Part shown: positions 37,601 through 48,678 of the stretch, piece by piece | How positions within the stretch are numbered: the first letter of the stretch is position 1 | Layout: each line of letters starts with the position of its first letter | Source: Heliocidaris erythrogramma | Lineage: Eukaryota; Echinodermata; Echinoidea; Camarodonta; Echinometridae | Direction of reading: 5' to 3' | Assembly (NCBI GenBank): GCA_025617745.1 | Contig: CM046853.1 | Span: 9,874,974-9,938,973, forward strand | Length of the DNA: 64,000 bases | Translations under genes and position numbers: made by a program | The notes under the pieces: generated by a model | What the model was told of the DNA's origin: nothing | What the model saw: only the letters and a program-made list of their open reading frames with translations | Database searches by the model: none

Positions 37601-37802
37601 TTTTCATACCTTCTCCATAAAGTAGTAATCTATCTGTACATCCAATCCCCAGGTATTAGTAACTTCCTTGCCTAGTAATAGTCTAATGGAGTTAACTTGT
37701 TCTGATGTATATATGCCATTTGTACCCGGCGAAGGCATGCTACGCTTTGTGTTGCCCTTGTTCGGTCTGTTATCGGATTCGTTGGTGTGACTGGAATACA
37801 AA

Positions 37803-38660
37803 GTTTTCTTATACAATTATGGGTGAGGGTCTGCGACATGACACTGTGGCAGCCTACTGACAATATTTTACGCTTGAGTGAGTATTGGTTACTTATTAAT
37901 GTGGTAAAACTCGCAAATATTGGTGTGCTCAAAAGTGCCTCGAATTTATCAAAGTGCCTATCTGGCAGCAAACTGCATGTTCGCTGTTAACCATCAAGAA
38001 ATGATTTGAAAATCTTTTGCTCCTTGACCCTACACTTAGCATGTAGTGCATACCCACAATGGCGTATCCAGAAATTGATAAAGGGGAGGGGACGGGATGC
38101 TCCAAAGACGGGTTAAATATATCTGGACAGCCCTTGTACAAGCATACTGAGCATATAGGAAGTTGTACTCTTTTCCTGGGGCTTCAATAAGGAGCTACAC
38201 CAGCTTCATCCATTGCTGGATACGCCACTGCCCCAACCCACAACCACAACCGCCACCGCCATTGCTGGTGGTGTCTTTCCAGCACAAATCATCTGCATCA
38301 ATGCCTATTCTACAAATTTCTTATTCCATCTAAAATTTACGAGACCCCATAAACGTCTTGTATATGACGAATAAGAATTCAAAAGATAATCAAATAAATT
38401 GATAAAAATATAACATCATGCTTTCTTTCACATGCCTCAGACAGTAACGCATCCCGAACTGGTCGGAAGAGATGGGGCAAAGAAAGTACCATCATTAAAT
38501 GTTCAAACCCGGGTGTTTATCTCACTTCTTGAAAATGGAACATTTTAGGTCCATCTTCCTTTAATGCGGTGCAATTTGTGTACTTTCGATATGCTCCAGT
38601 CAAAAATGGAATTGTATGCAGAAATACATAATCCACAATGTTTTGTGTTGGGCGTTTGGG
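37803..38660. repeat. dispersed repeat, locus A (matches 43,961-44,830)
   Basis: Block 1 (37,805-37,990, starting 'ttcttatacaattatggg') matches 43,964-44,140 in the same orientation. Block 3 (38,170-38,330, containing 'gtgtctttccagcacaaatc') matches 44,655-44,800 inverted. Block 2 (38,459-38,650, containing 'gaagagatggggcaaagaaa') matches 44,215-44,405 inverted. A further part (38,040-38,110) matches 46,165-46,265 inverted. No protein recognised. Confidence 0.65.
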
Positions 38661-38900
38661 CGTGTGGGTGTGTGTGTGTGTGTAGATGGGGGCGTGTTTA
38701 GCCGTATGTCCGAGGACATTTTCGGACAGAGAACAAACAAAAATCATGAGAACAATGGTCCTCGGAAGCCGGACAATAGTCCTCGAACGTCGAATAATGA
38801 ATTTGTGCCTTATTCCGTCGATTGTCCGAGGACGGAGGAACAATAGATGAACAATACTTGTCCTCGGAAGTAAAGCAATACAAGAATTGTGCGTGTGTGT
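38655..38900. repeat. 'gtcctcgga/tccgaggac' word array
   Basis: After a (GT)n tract, the word 'gtcctcgga' or its complement occurs at about 38,708, 38,758, 38,779, 38,825 and 38,861 in mixed orientation, with 'acaat' and 'attgt' partners. It forms several alternative hairpins. Confidence 0.6.
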
Positions 38901-39299
38901 GGAAGGGAGGGGTGGAGATGTGGGGCTACGTATGGGGTTAAGGATTAAATGATTGTTCATTCAAGTGATATTCAAGACCGATGCATTTCTGCGCAAATCA
39001 TTTGTTGCGAGTTTATCAAAGTAGCCATTACTCACTCAAGACTAGTGTAAAATGCAGTCAATATTCATAGTGTCACCTGATGAAACAGACCTTCATCCAT
39101 AATTAAGAAGAAATAATAATATTGATATTGTAGGATTATGATTTGGATTTTGGAGAATATTTTCAAAGTGTACTTTTTAATACGCACTGTAGAAAGTTGA
39201 TGGCGTTTTTAAATATCCAATTTATGTCGACATTGATGACTTTGGCGTACAGGTAAGATTTTGAACAAAAAAGTGGAGCAGAGAGGTATAGGGGGAACA

Positions 39300-39425
39300 G
39301 AGTGAGAGAGAGAGAGCGAGAGAGAGAGAGAGAGAGAAAAAGAGAGAGAGAGAGAGGAGGGGGGCAGGGGAAGACGGAGGAAGAGAGAAAAAGAGAAAGA
39401 GGGAGGGCGGGGGTTATCCAGAGCA
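39300..39425. repeat. (GA)n polypurine tract
   Basis: GAGA blocks with short G-runs. The Ser/Leu-rich frames across it are low-complexity artefacts. Confidence 0.8.
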
Positions 39426-39499
39426 AGACGGAGGCAGAGAAACATTTGTCACTGTAGTAGATGTACGCATGCTGCAGTTTTCTTCACATAAAAGGGGTA

Positions 39500-39722
39500 A
39501 CCTCGCTAGTCATAAGGACCGCTATTCATAAGGACCACTATAAGGATCGCTATCCATAACGTGACTAAATGAATAGTGGTTTTGTGTGAATAGCTGTCCT
39601 TATGAATAGCGAACAAACCATCGACAAATTACGTTGCTATTCATAAGGACCGATATTCATAACGCGTGTTAAATGAATAGCGGTTTTCTATGAATAGCGG
39701 TCCTTATGAATAGCGAGCGGAC
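39500..39722. mobile_element. 'gctattcataaggacc' hairpin element, two foldback units
   Basis: Unit 1 spans about 39,505-39,611 and unit 2 about 39,640-39,715. Each starts with 'gctattcataaggac' or a close variant and ends with 'gtccttatgaatagc'. The word occurs at least seven times in both orientations. Confidence 0.75.
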
Positions 39723-40367
39723 CCCAAATAAAGTAACCTTTCACACTCGGACATCAACCATGTATCTTTAAATTTGGTCGGATATTTGTTCCAAGCTACA
39801 CAATATTAGTACCGTCATGAAACCAATGTTTATGAATACAATGTTTATGATAAAGAATACTGCACAATGTATTGTAGTTTTGATTCATTTTATTAGTAGT
39901 AATCGTTCATACCATATGACGTCATGGTCAGTGTCAATAAATGAAGTATACACATTATTAAAAATGATATAAGTTAAATAAATAATTCATGGAAGTTTTA
40001 AAGGAAATTTCAGTTTAAGAACATGAATCATGCTTCCTATAAAGTAGATAGTACTATCATTTAATATTTATTTTCATTTGCCAAATTATTTTCTAAATTA
40101 CGCCCCCCTCTTTCCCTGATCCTCTAATGTGTAATTCTAGTCCGCGCAAAATGTCTTCTCTTCACTTTCAGTTAGACGAGGTATTCAAAAGCATGCACTA
40201 TACTACACTCATATCATTTATAATAATGTGTATATTATCATCTTTCACGTTTCAGATTTCAGTAGGCCTATAGTATTCAAGGTATACATTTCCTATATTA
40301 TATTATCTTATGTTCGTTTTCTGGAGGTACAAGCCCCATGACGAATTCATTCATAACGAAGTAATTA

Positions 40368-40570
40368 TTTCTATTATATCTACTATACTGGATTATGTGC
40401 ACGACAAATACTAAATTATCCCGAGTGCAGTGTTTGTTCTGATGCAAAGTGGTTTCTTTTACAAACTTCTTTAATCCGGTTTCGACGCTCTTTTCGTACA
40501 ATAGACCTGCACGATGGATAATTTAGTATTTGGAGTGCATATAGTCCAGTAATGGTGCATAAATAGAACA
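40368..40570. mobile_element. small inverted-repeat element carrying a gene 2 exon fragment
   Basis: Two inverted arms: about 40,368-40,431 and about 40,507-40,570. The best-matched part is 'caaatactaaattatc' (40,405-40,420) against 'gataatttagtatttg' (about 40,516-40,531), with 'tactgga..tat.tgcac' continuing outward. The loop holds 40,438-40,494, which is identical over 57 bp to 41,794-41,850 of gene 2, same orientation. See findings. Confidence 0.65.
40438..40494 (-). pseudogene. 57-bp fragment of gene 2 exon 3
   Basis: Exact copy of the part of gene 2 encoding residues of about 80-97 (basic helix before the PAPS motifs). It is too short to be functional. Flanking sequence on both sides is unrelated to gene 2, so it is not a processed pseudogene or a whole-exon duplication. 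Confidence 0.85.
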
Positions 40571-40642
40571 TGCACTGATTGTAGTAAATAGACCCCTAGA
40601 TCTATTACTATTAGGCCTGTATTCCCCGTACAAAAAATCAAA

Positions 40643-40670
40643 GTTATAGTGCACGATCGTGCACTATAAC
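40643..40670. other. 28-bp perfect palindrome
   Basis: 'gttatagtgcacga' followed at once by its exact reverse complement, with no spacer. It lies about 360 bp downstream of the gene 2 stop. Function unknown. Confidence 0.9.
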
Positions 40671-41033
40671 AAATTTTTCGCACGTCACGTGATGCGAATC
40701 TAACCAATCACCGCGCGTATTATACATATACACTATTTACTATAAATAAATGCAGACAGTTATCCTAGATGGGTGGTAATGGTTCGGTGGTAAAGGTCCC
40801 TGGGTGTATAGTTTTCCGGATTGTATAGATGCATGCAGGGATATTGGTTTTCGAGTCTTTTTCATGATGAATATGTGCATACTCAAACTGCTTAAAAATT
40901 ATTGCCGGATTTCGAAATCCATGGAATGTATTCAAGAACAAAGATAAAGTATGAATATGATTATAATTATATCGAAACAATTTGTCTCCATGCACACTAA
41001 CATCGACAGGAACGATAGCATATATCGGAGATG

Positions 41034-43745
41034 TCATGATGCCTGAATCTCGTGTGGTATATCGTATCCAAACAGCTCAAAATCAAGGCGATATCGCTGG
41101 TATAAATCCATGACTATATCATCAGGTACCTGAGCATAGTAAGGGATAATATGATTTGAACTATTTGTAGGGCTACTGCCATTTGATGACGGAAATTCCA
41201 CAACTTCAGAAAGATTGAGCGATTTCAGGATGAATTCAGCATCCGTACTCATTGTTTCAAACTTTCCAACGATGTCATAATTGATATCACATGGTGAACA
41301 CATCTTATGCATTTCCTTCCAGTGTTTATTGTCTTGGCCTTTTATATTTCCTCCTTCCCCAAGAAATTTAACAAAATCTGTAAAACTGAGGTCATATTCA
41401 TTCGTAGAATCGGGATGGAAGCGTTCAAAGATCCTTTTACCGAGTTTGTTCTGCCAGTGACTCGCTCTACTGAATGTTGTATCGGGGGCTAACTTGTTCA
41501 TGTATGCTGAGAGCACACGAGACATTGGGTGTCTGGCAAACATGATCTTGGTGTACCTGTTCAAAATACGTTTCCTCATCCGACGAGACTGGTGAAAGAA
41601 AAAGTCCAGATGTTTTTGTTCATGATGATTTATTTCAAACTGGTCAAATTCATCAGTGTTGCTAATGACTCCTTTAAGAACCAGGAAAATTTGTTTCCAA
41701 CTTGTGCAGGCCACCTTTGGCATGAAACAGAACATGAGTTTATGTTGGTGGTCAATGATGATGTTAAATGGTGGATTATCTATGACGTCACCCTCTGATG
41801 CAAAGTGGTTTCTTTTACAAACTTCTTTAATCCGGTTTCGACGCTCTTTTTGTAAAGCTTCTTGTGAATGGGTGAATTCACCTTTCTTGACCACCTGTGA
41901 AAGATTGAATTGAAGATATATAATTACGTATTTTAGTTAATGCTGCCGAACACAATGTTCATACTATGTCTAACTAGGAGTATCGCCTGACCAATTTGAA
42001 ATGGGGTGGGGGGATGTTGTCGAACATGTGCCGACAAGTTAGACTTTTTTTTTCATCAAGCAAAATATATATCTTTAATTACAGAAAAGTAATGATAAAC
42101 AAAGAAAGGTCCTTAGATTTTGAAATTTTCAGATAAACATTTTAAAACTTTTGATACCGTAACTCCATGTGGTAGCTTTCATGATTTAATCATTTCTTTG
42201 TTGGTATAAAGAACAAAGACTGGAAAATAAAAAGAGAATATCGGTTGTAAGTTGGCTGACAAGATGAATGTATAATATCAGCATCAAACCCTCACATGCA
42301 GACTATAATCATAATTATTGTTTTTTTAATGATGTAGTTTTCTGGAGAGCTTATACAAAAGCCCTCTTTAATTGGAGGATCGTTAATTGGAGAATCTTTG
42401 TAAATTTATTTGACTTTTGCAAGAAAGGATAATCTTAGGTGTATAAAATGTGCTTTTTAGCACTTTAAAGGTGAAATGTTTAGGGTGATCTGGTATAAAG
42501 TTTAAGCGTGGTAACACTTGTCGGGGCCATGGCTGTAATACTCAGTATGGTAGATAATCTATTAAATCCATAGAATACTTTTGATATATGTTCAATTTGT
42601 TATAGACACTCTAAATGCCTCCCATATGGATTTAGTCTCTAACAAAGTAATAGAAAAACAATTACCGATTGAAAGTCGGTGACATTTTGATATCCATATT
42701 CACTGCTTCGTAAAAAGGGCTTCTTGGAGGGAGCTGGAATTATAAATAAATCATATAATACAGATTAAAAATAGAAATATCACTTTACCCCAATATGGTT
42801 TATGTTGTTTTCCCAGCTGCACTTAAACATATCATGGTGATTAATCATTAACACTGATAGCGCTTGTGTATACGGGTTGCTTCTACTATAGCTTTAAACG
42901 TGGAAATAAATACACATGCATTGAAATATCCTTGTGCCGCAATCCATAACATATAGAATATTACTGCTTTCTCAATCATTTACTGGCATGTGTAGTTTTG
43001 AGGAAATTTTGCAATTAATAATGATTAACATCGAATAATAATAATAATAATAGTAATAATAATAATAATAATAATAATATGTCCATTTATATAGCGCAGC
43101 TACTATACAATATACTCTACTGCGCTTAATACAAAGTATCACATTATTACCCCGGCTTTAGCCGAGCTGCCATGATGGCGCTAAGGTATTCAAGGAATTT
43201 CTTTCTACCGGGTACCCATTTACTTCACCTGGGTGGAGAGTGGCAAATGTAGATGAATGTCTTGCCAAAGGACCTTAGCGCCGTGGCGGGATTCGAACCG
43301 CGAACCATGTGAGCCACAGTCCGGTGACGTATCCACTAGACCAAGACACCTCCAGAATAGTTCAGTAAACAAACCAGAAATTTTGTACAAGTTTCGCAGT
43401 CTCCAACAAGATATTTTCTCATGCGATGATTCGAAAAGCAGCCATGCAGGTTTAGTCGTTACATGTTTTAGTGGAGTTGGTGAAGATTTTGATCACTACT
43501 CTCTCAGTGGAGGATGCAGGGTTTTGAAATAGGGGCGGGGCATGAAAATCCTTCCACGTGTAGATATTATAAAGGAGGCGCGCGCCCTCAATTCGCACTT
43601 GTATGTTTGATGAAAACTTACCTTTTCCAGTTTCCTGAACCATTTTGGCAACCTGGTGGGATGACATCAAAGAATAAGAGGTAACCATGACAACTAGGAG
43701 TGCTGTCCCGATGAAAAGTAACTTCGGTTTATTGTGTTTTTGCAT
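41034..43745 (-). CDS. carbohydrate sulfotransferase, CHST8-14/HNK-1ST-like (gene 2), 3 exons, 350 aa
   Basis: Predicted Golgi PAPS-dependent glycan sulfotransferase. On the minus strand, exons are 43,745-43,622, 42,733-42,666 and 41,894-41,034; introns are phase 1 and phase 0 with GT-AG borders. A basic cytoplasmic tail (residues 1-8) is followed by a signal anchor at about 9-23 and a stem to about residue 75. The 5'-phosphosulfate loop is the canonical PKVACTSWK at 123-131. The 3'-phosphate site is ARHPMSRVLSAYMNK at 184-198. A CSPC pair sits at 263-266, and YRLDFELFGY is at 332-341 near the C terminus. All key PAPS-site residues are intact, so it looks functional. Exon 1 contributes 124 coding nt, exactly as in gene 1. 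Intron 1 carries a tRNA-headed SINE. The acceptor sugar cannot be told from sequence alone. Confidence 0.88.
42666..42733 (-). other. gene 2 exon 2 (stem linker)
   Basis: 68 nt, acceptor 'ataattccag', donor 'tcg/gtaatt'. It joins phase 1 to phase 0 with no stop and encodes 22-23 hydrophilic residues. Chosen because it is the only segment I found between exons 1 and 3 that fits both phases. The polypyrimidine tract is weak, so alternative exons remain possible. Confidence 0.6.
43035..43354 (-). mobile_element. tRNA-headed SINE in gene 2 intron 1
   Basis: Reads on the minus strand from 43,354. The head 'ggaggtgtcttggtctagtg' contains an A box (tggtctagtgg), and 'ggttcgaatcc' is a perfect B box. 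The body has 'cctttggcaagacattcatc' and 'gcgctatataaatggacata', and an (ATT)n tail lies at 43,035-43,080. It is SINE-like rather than a tRNA gene, because the anticodon arm and acceptor stem do not fold as a full tRNA and the tail is LINE-like. Confidence 0.8.
43622..43745 (-). other. gene 2 exon 1 (signal anchor)
   Basis: ATG at 43,745 in context 'ttccaccATG', 41 codons plus one base, donor 'gaaaag/gtaagt'. It encodes a lysine-rich tail followed by a 15-residue hydrophobic core. Confidence 0.8.
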
Positions 43746-43960
43746 GGTGGAATGTTAAACTGGTTATCATGCAGTTAACGGAGGACATTCATCATACTGT
43801 GAAAACGAAAGAAAGAAAGACAGTAAATAAGTATACAAAATAGTAATTCATGTTCAGTTGCACAGCTAAGGAAGCACACCACACACTCCAGTGCGTATAT
43901 ATAAAAAAGTACACACTTAAAATATCCTCCAAAATCATAATTTCACAATATCGATATGAG

Positions 43961-44830
43961 TTTTTCTTATACAATTATGGGCGAGGGTCTGTTCCATCGG
44001 ATGACCCTATGCGTATTGACAATATTTACGCTTGGGTGAGTACAGGTTATAAAAACTCGCAAAAATTGGTTTGCGCAAAATAATATTCTTTGTCTTGAAT
44101 TTGATCAAAGGACATATTAAGTAGTAACAGCATGTTCTCTGAATCAATCCATTATTCAATAATCCTATACCGAGCCGCACACATAAACACCCCCCCCCCC
44201 CACAAACACACACATTTAAATGCCCCACATCTGCAAAAAATTGCAGATTATGTCTTTGTCTACACAATTCAATTTTTGACTGGAGCATGTTGGAAGGATG
44301 CAGTGCATTGCAGGAAGATGGACATAAAATGTTCTATTTTCAAGAAGGGAAAGGGGGAAAAATGGTTTTGAACATTTATGTTTCTTTCTTTGCCCCATCT
44401 CTTCTAACCTGTTGAGGATGAGTTGTACCCTCTGGAGCATGTTGAAAGGATGTACTGTATTGCATGATGATATCTTTCAAATGTACATGTTTAATTGAAG
44501 AAAATTAAAATATTATTGAAATATTATTTTTTTTTTCTTTAAAATTCTTATTCCTCATACAACACGTTGTTTATGGGGTCTTGTAACTTTTAGGACGAAT
44601 AAAAAAACTTGAAGAAGAAAATATGTTATGATTCTTCTCCCGTTATTGCATTCAATCTTTCCAACATTCTTCAGGCAAAAATAGGTATTGATGCAGATGA
44701 TTTGTGCTGGAAAGACACCACCTGCAATGGTGATGACGGTTGTGGGGTGGGCAGTGGCGTATCTAGCTATTGGGTGAAGCTGGTGTAGCTTCTTCTTCAA
44801 GGCCAAGGAAAAAATCAGTACAACTTGCTA
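43961..44830. repeat. dispersed repeat, locus B (matches 37,803-38,660)
   Basis: Starts about 220 bp upstream of gene 2's ATG. Block order is block 1 forward, then blocks 2 and 3 inverted relative to locus A. A C-run lies at 44,190-44,201, and 'gcagtggcgtatctagct' at about 44,753. Short frames here are not protein-like. Confidence 0.65.
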
Positions 44831-46537
44831 TGATCATGATGCTTGTATCATTGGCCGGAAGTGCCCCCCCCCCCCCTTTGGAAGAAAAGTATGCATTTTG
44901 ACCATAGACGATCCGCCATTTTCTCGATTGTGCCCCCCCCCCCCCTTTTAGAATGAAGACCTTTATTATTAAAAAAAAAATTTTTTTTTGCTTGTCAGGG
45001 AATTATGGAGGGGAACTGGACCCCCATAACACCCCCCCCCCCCCCCCCACTGAGCGACTTTTCGAGAAGCTGGCGAGACCAAAAAAATACGGGTCTACCT
45101 TTTCCAAAGGTTGACAAACCAAGTTGACAAACCTTCATTTGTGTGCCCCCTCTTTTACTCAATCTTGGATCCGCCCCTGCTTGTATTATAGTTGTACAAG
45201 AACGGAGCTGTCCATATACATTTAAAGTAGATATTCAAAGAAAATCACAAATATGGCAATTAATGTATCACTAGAAACTGGGAAGCTTACAGATGGCAAT
45301 CGTATAAGTTTTATGTCAACTGCGTATCTGGTGATTATAAAAACAACACAAATAAAAGCTCTTCTCAGCATCTGGAATATCCGAGGATTCGCCAGAAATA
45401 TAGCGATGTTTTGATGTCGTCACACTCGGGATCGATCCTGCTTAAGCAGACGACGTCCTATAATGAATGAACGTAATTGCAATGCAATTATTTATCAAAT
45501 TATAAAGAGTTTGGTGTATTTAAACATGACCTTATTTCACACCATTATAAAGGGAAAGTGAAACTGATTCTGATAGCTAAAACCGTTTGATTGTAAATAC
45601 ATAGGAGAAGGGTCAATGATCAATGAAATAAACCCCACTTTCAAATTGAAAAGCCCTCCGAGTAATAGCAGGATGGTATTCGTTCCCTCTTGAAACGCCG
45701 AACATACCCCGGTGCAAGCAGCTGAAAATACAATGGCGTCTTATTTTGTTTACAAGTGACTGATTCCTTTATTTTTTTAACGCTGCATTTTTCATCAAAA
45801 TAATACCATACACGAAGTTAAGAGTGAGGCAACAGACTAACATTAAGACTGACGCTAGTGAAGGAAGAGAAATAAGTGAAGAGGAGATGACAAAATAGGC
45901 TCTGAAAAATGTGTAAGATGTTATGGGACATCGTCTGCTTATATAGACAGGACTGGTCCAGGGTGTGTCGTCACATATCTCGGCAGCGTTCGAGGAGCTC
46001 TTCAGCTGCTATATCGGGGGCTGTATTTTACCGTTTTATAATTGATAATAATCATTATTTCAAATGTTTCCAAGCGTTGAATTTGGATAACATTGTTTAA
46101 TTTATGCCATCTATGCAATAATAAGTATTAAGCCAATATTTAAAATCATTAACGTTCTACTTTAAACCCGTCTTGGAGCATCCCGCCCCTCCCCTTTATC
46201 AATTTATGGATACACAACTGTGGGTGTGAACTTCTAGGTATAGTGTTAATGAATACTCGCTCGCTCGCAAAACTTTAGATTGAAAAGTTCATATTCGGGC
46301 AAAAAGCGTCAGCCCGTCCCCTTGCAAAATGGGCCCGTATAATCAAGATTTCTACATCTGCGATTTTCTTTTATTATTATATGTGTGTGGGGGGATTAGG
46401 TTGCAGCATTTTTGTCGGCAGATTTGGGTCATCCCCCTCCCCTTCAAAATGGTCTAGAGACGCCCCTGTGTACAAGTAAAAGTTGATTCATAAGGAATTT
46501 AGCACCGTATTCCCCCATGCAAGTGTAGTGAGACCTC
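44831..46537. other. intergenic, no gene recognised; three C-runs; 46,165-46,265 repeat fragment
   Basis: C-runs at about 44,865-44,878, 44,933-44,945 and 45,031-45,049. A fragment at about 46,165-46,265 is the inverted match of 38,040-38,110. No coding region supported. Confidence 0.5.
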
Positions 46538-46705
46538 GGGGTGTTTCATAAAGCTGTTCGTTAGTTACGCACGACTTTACGCACGACGGGTGATCAGTTT
46601 TTATGCTAAATGATTGAGAAGCTGATTAGTAAAGCACCCAAGAACATTTTCCAGTCGTTTGTAAAGTCATTCGTAACTTTAAGAACAGCTTTATGAAACA
46701 CCCCC
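46538..46705. mobile_element. hairpin MITE ('ggtgtttcataaagctgttc' ends)
   Basis: Left 'ggggtgtttcataaagctg' pairs with right 'cagctttatgaaacacccc'. Pairing continues for about 40 bp with mismatches ('gttacgcacgactttac' against 'gtaaagtcattcgtaac'). Same general design as the 22,667 and 24,604 elements but a different interior. Confidence 0.8.
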
Positions 46706-47880
46706 CATGATTTTGACCTGAAAATTAACAAAAATTTCTTTAATATTCCTCTATAGATTAATTTTATATTATTCCTGATATTCTAAAGAGTAAGTTTGTA
46801 AAATATTACATCAAAATTAGAGCAAGGTGACATTGCCACTTTCACAAGAAACGGGGCCGTGTCATTTCCACATTCATTACACGCAATTCGGGAGTTTTGC
46901 CTTAAAAGACAACATTTTAAAGGCTTGTAAATAAAATTTCTTCAATAAGACATTCCCATATTTTGACTCGTTGGATTCATATCAATTTTGTAACAGGTGC
47001 ATAATATTGGTATATTATATCGATATTAATCCCATAGATTAATAGTCTTGCAAAGTTATTGCAGCAAAATAATCGATTTAACAGACTGGTAATATTGATA
47101 AATAAATTATATTTCGAAAATATGTCAGCTTTTGAACACCTTCGGAATTTACCGGCAAATGACTTAGCATACCTGAAAGACTTAAATTCATACTTCACCG
47201 TGTGCAATAATTTTGCATATTACTTGTTATGTTGTTGCACAGCTATGAAATTTCAAGACATGGTTTTTCCTAATTATAAAAGACTGCCCTGTTCGTGTCA
47301 AAGTTGCTGCGATTCACTCCAGACCGTTGATTGACTCCGTATGACGTAATCAAAATATAAAAATATACGAGCACTAAAGAGAGAATACGAATACTTATAT
47401 CAACAATTTATGAACAACATTAACCACATGTGCATTACAAAGTTAAAATATTGATTTTAAAGGAGAAGAAAATGAGTCAATATTCTTAATGGCAAGGAAT
47501 GAACGCCAATGATAAACACCAACAAAATCCATGATGGAGTCGCAAACGTAGGCGGCATACATCCACTCCCCAGATGGCTCTGCACGGGTAGAGATAGATG
47601 GTTGAATATCGCATTAATTCCACATTTTAAAATACTTTAATTCAAAATTATTTGAATCAGTGTGTAAAATGATTAGCAAAGAAGTATTGTTGAAAATTTC
47701 AAGAAGTGGAATTATCTAAAACATGAAATTTAAGACTAGAAAACGGTCGGGTGCGTAGCGGGGACTTCAACTCTTGAAACATATAGTCACCCCGCAGTGC
47801 CGCGAGTTCGCCCTCGTGCCGAGTTAGCCCGACCCCTGCCACGGGGCCGGCCCTATCAAGATATGTCATTCTTGACATGA
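46706..47880. other. intergenic, no gene recognised
   Basis: No coding region or repeat family recognised. A 91-codon frame at 47,059-47,334 is Cys-rich at its end but shows no known motif and no clear splice context. Confidence 0.5.
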
Positions 47881-48127
47881 TGCAGTTTGAAGACAAGTAA
47901 CCAGACAACCACCCCAGGACAGTTATCCCCCGGACAACTTCCCCCAGACGACTACCCACTAGGACAACCACTCCCAGGACAATTTTCCCCCGGACAACTA
48001 CCCCCCGGATTCTGGGATAGTTGTCGGGGGAATTTTGTTTCGGGGGGGGGGGGGGGGGGGTTATCGGGGTAATCGTCATTTATGGGAAGGGGGAATTCTT
48101 CCTCAGGGTAACTGTCCTAGGTGTTAG

Positions 48128-48210
48128 TTGTCTGGGGGTGTGTGTGTGTAATTGGGTTTTTACAGACGTGTATCAATCAGATATGATTATTTACGTCTGT
48201 ATATAATCAT
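48128..48210 (-). mobile_element. SINE tail fragment (first copy)
   Basis: Reverse complement of the 3' half of the 25,078 SINE monomer: (TG)n, 'aattgggtttttacagac', 'gtgtatcaatcagatatg', 'attatttacgtctg'. Head absent, so 5' truncated. Confidence 0.7.
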
Positions 48211-48596
48211 ATCTGATTGTTGTCCGGGGTTAGTTGTCCTAGAGGGCGGTTGTCCTAGGGGGTAGTTGTCTGGGGGTAGTTTTCCGGGGGTAGTTGTCCT
48301 AGAGGGTGGTTGCCCTAGGGGGTAGTTGTCTGGGGGTAGTTGTCCGGGGGTACTTGTCCTAGAGGGTGGTTGCCCTAGGGAGTAGTTAGCTTGGGGGTAA
48401 TCATCCTAGAGGGTAATTGTCCCGGGGGTAGTCGTCCCAGGACAATTTTCCCCCGGACAACTACCCCCCGGATTCTGGGATAGTTGTCGGGGGAATTTTG
48501 TTTCGGGGGGGGGGGGGGTTATCGGGGTAATCGTCATTTATGGGAAGGGGGAATTTTTCCTCGGGGTAACTGTCCTAGGTGTTAGTTGTCTGGGGG

Positions 48597-48678
48597 TGTG
48601 TGTGTGTAATTGGGTTTTTACAGACGTGTATCAATCAGATATGATTATTTACGTCTGTATATAATCATATCTGATTGT
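48597..48678 (-). mobile_element. SINE tail fragment (second copy, part of the tandem duplication)
   Basis: Same fragment with the same truncation points as at 48,128. It therefore arose by duplication of the surrounding 463 bp, not by a second insertion. Confidence 0.7.

Noticed and set aside
41307-41913. Forward frames over gene 2 exon 3
   Set aside because: Antisense shadows of the catalytic exon.
43266-43354. Possible tRNA gene on the minus strand (A and B boxes present)
   Set aside because: Body sequence, LINE-like tail with (ATT)n and a second diverged copy at 35.3-35.7 kb show a tRNA-derived SINE.
47059-47334. 91-codon forward frame with Cys-rich end
   Set aside because: Cys spacing does not match a known small secreted peptide or zinc finger and there is no signal peptide.
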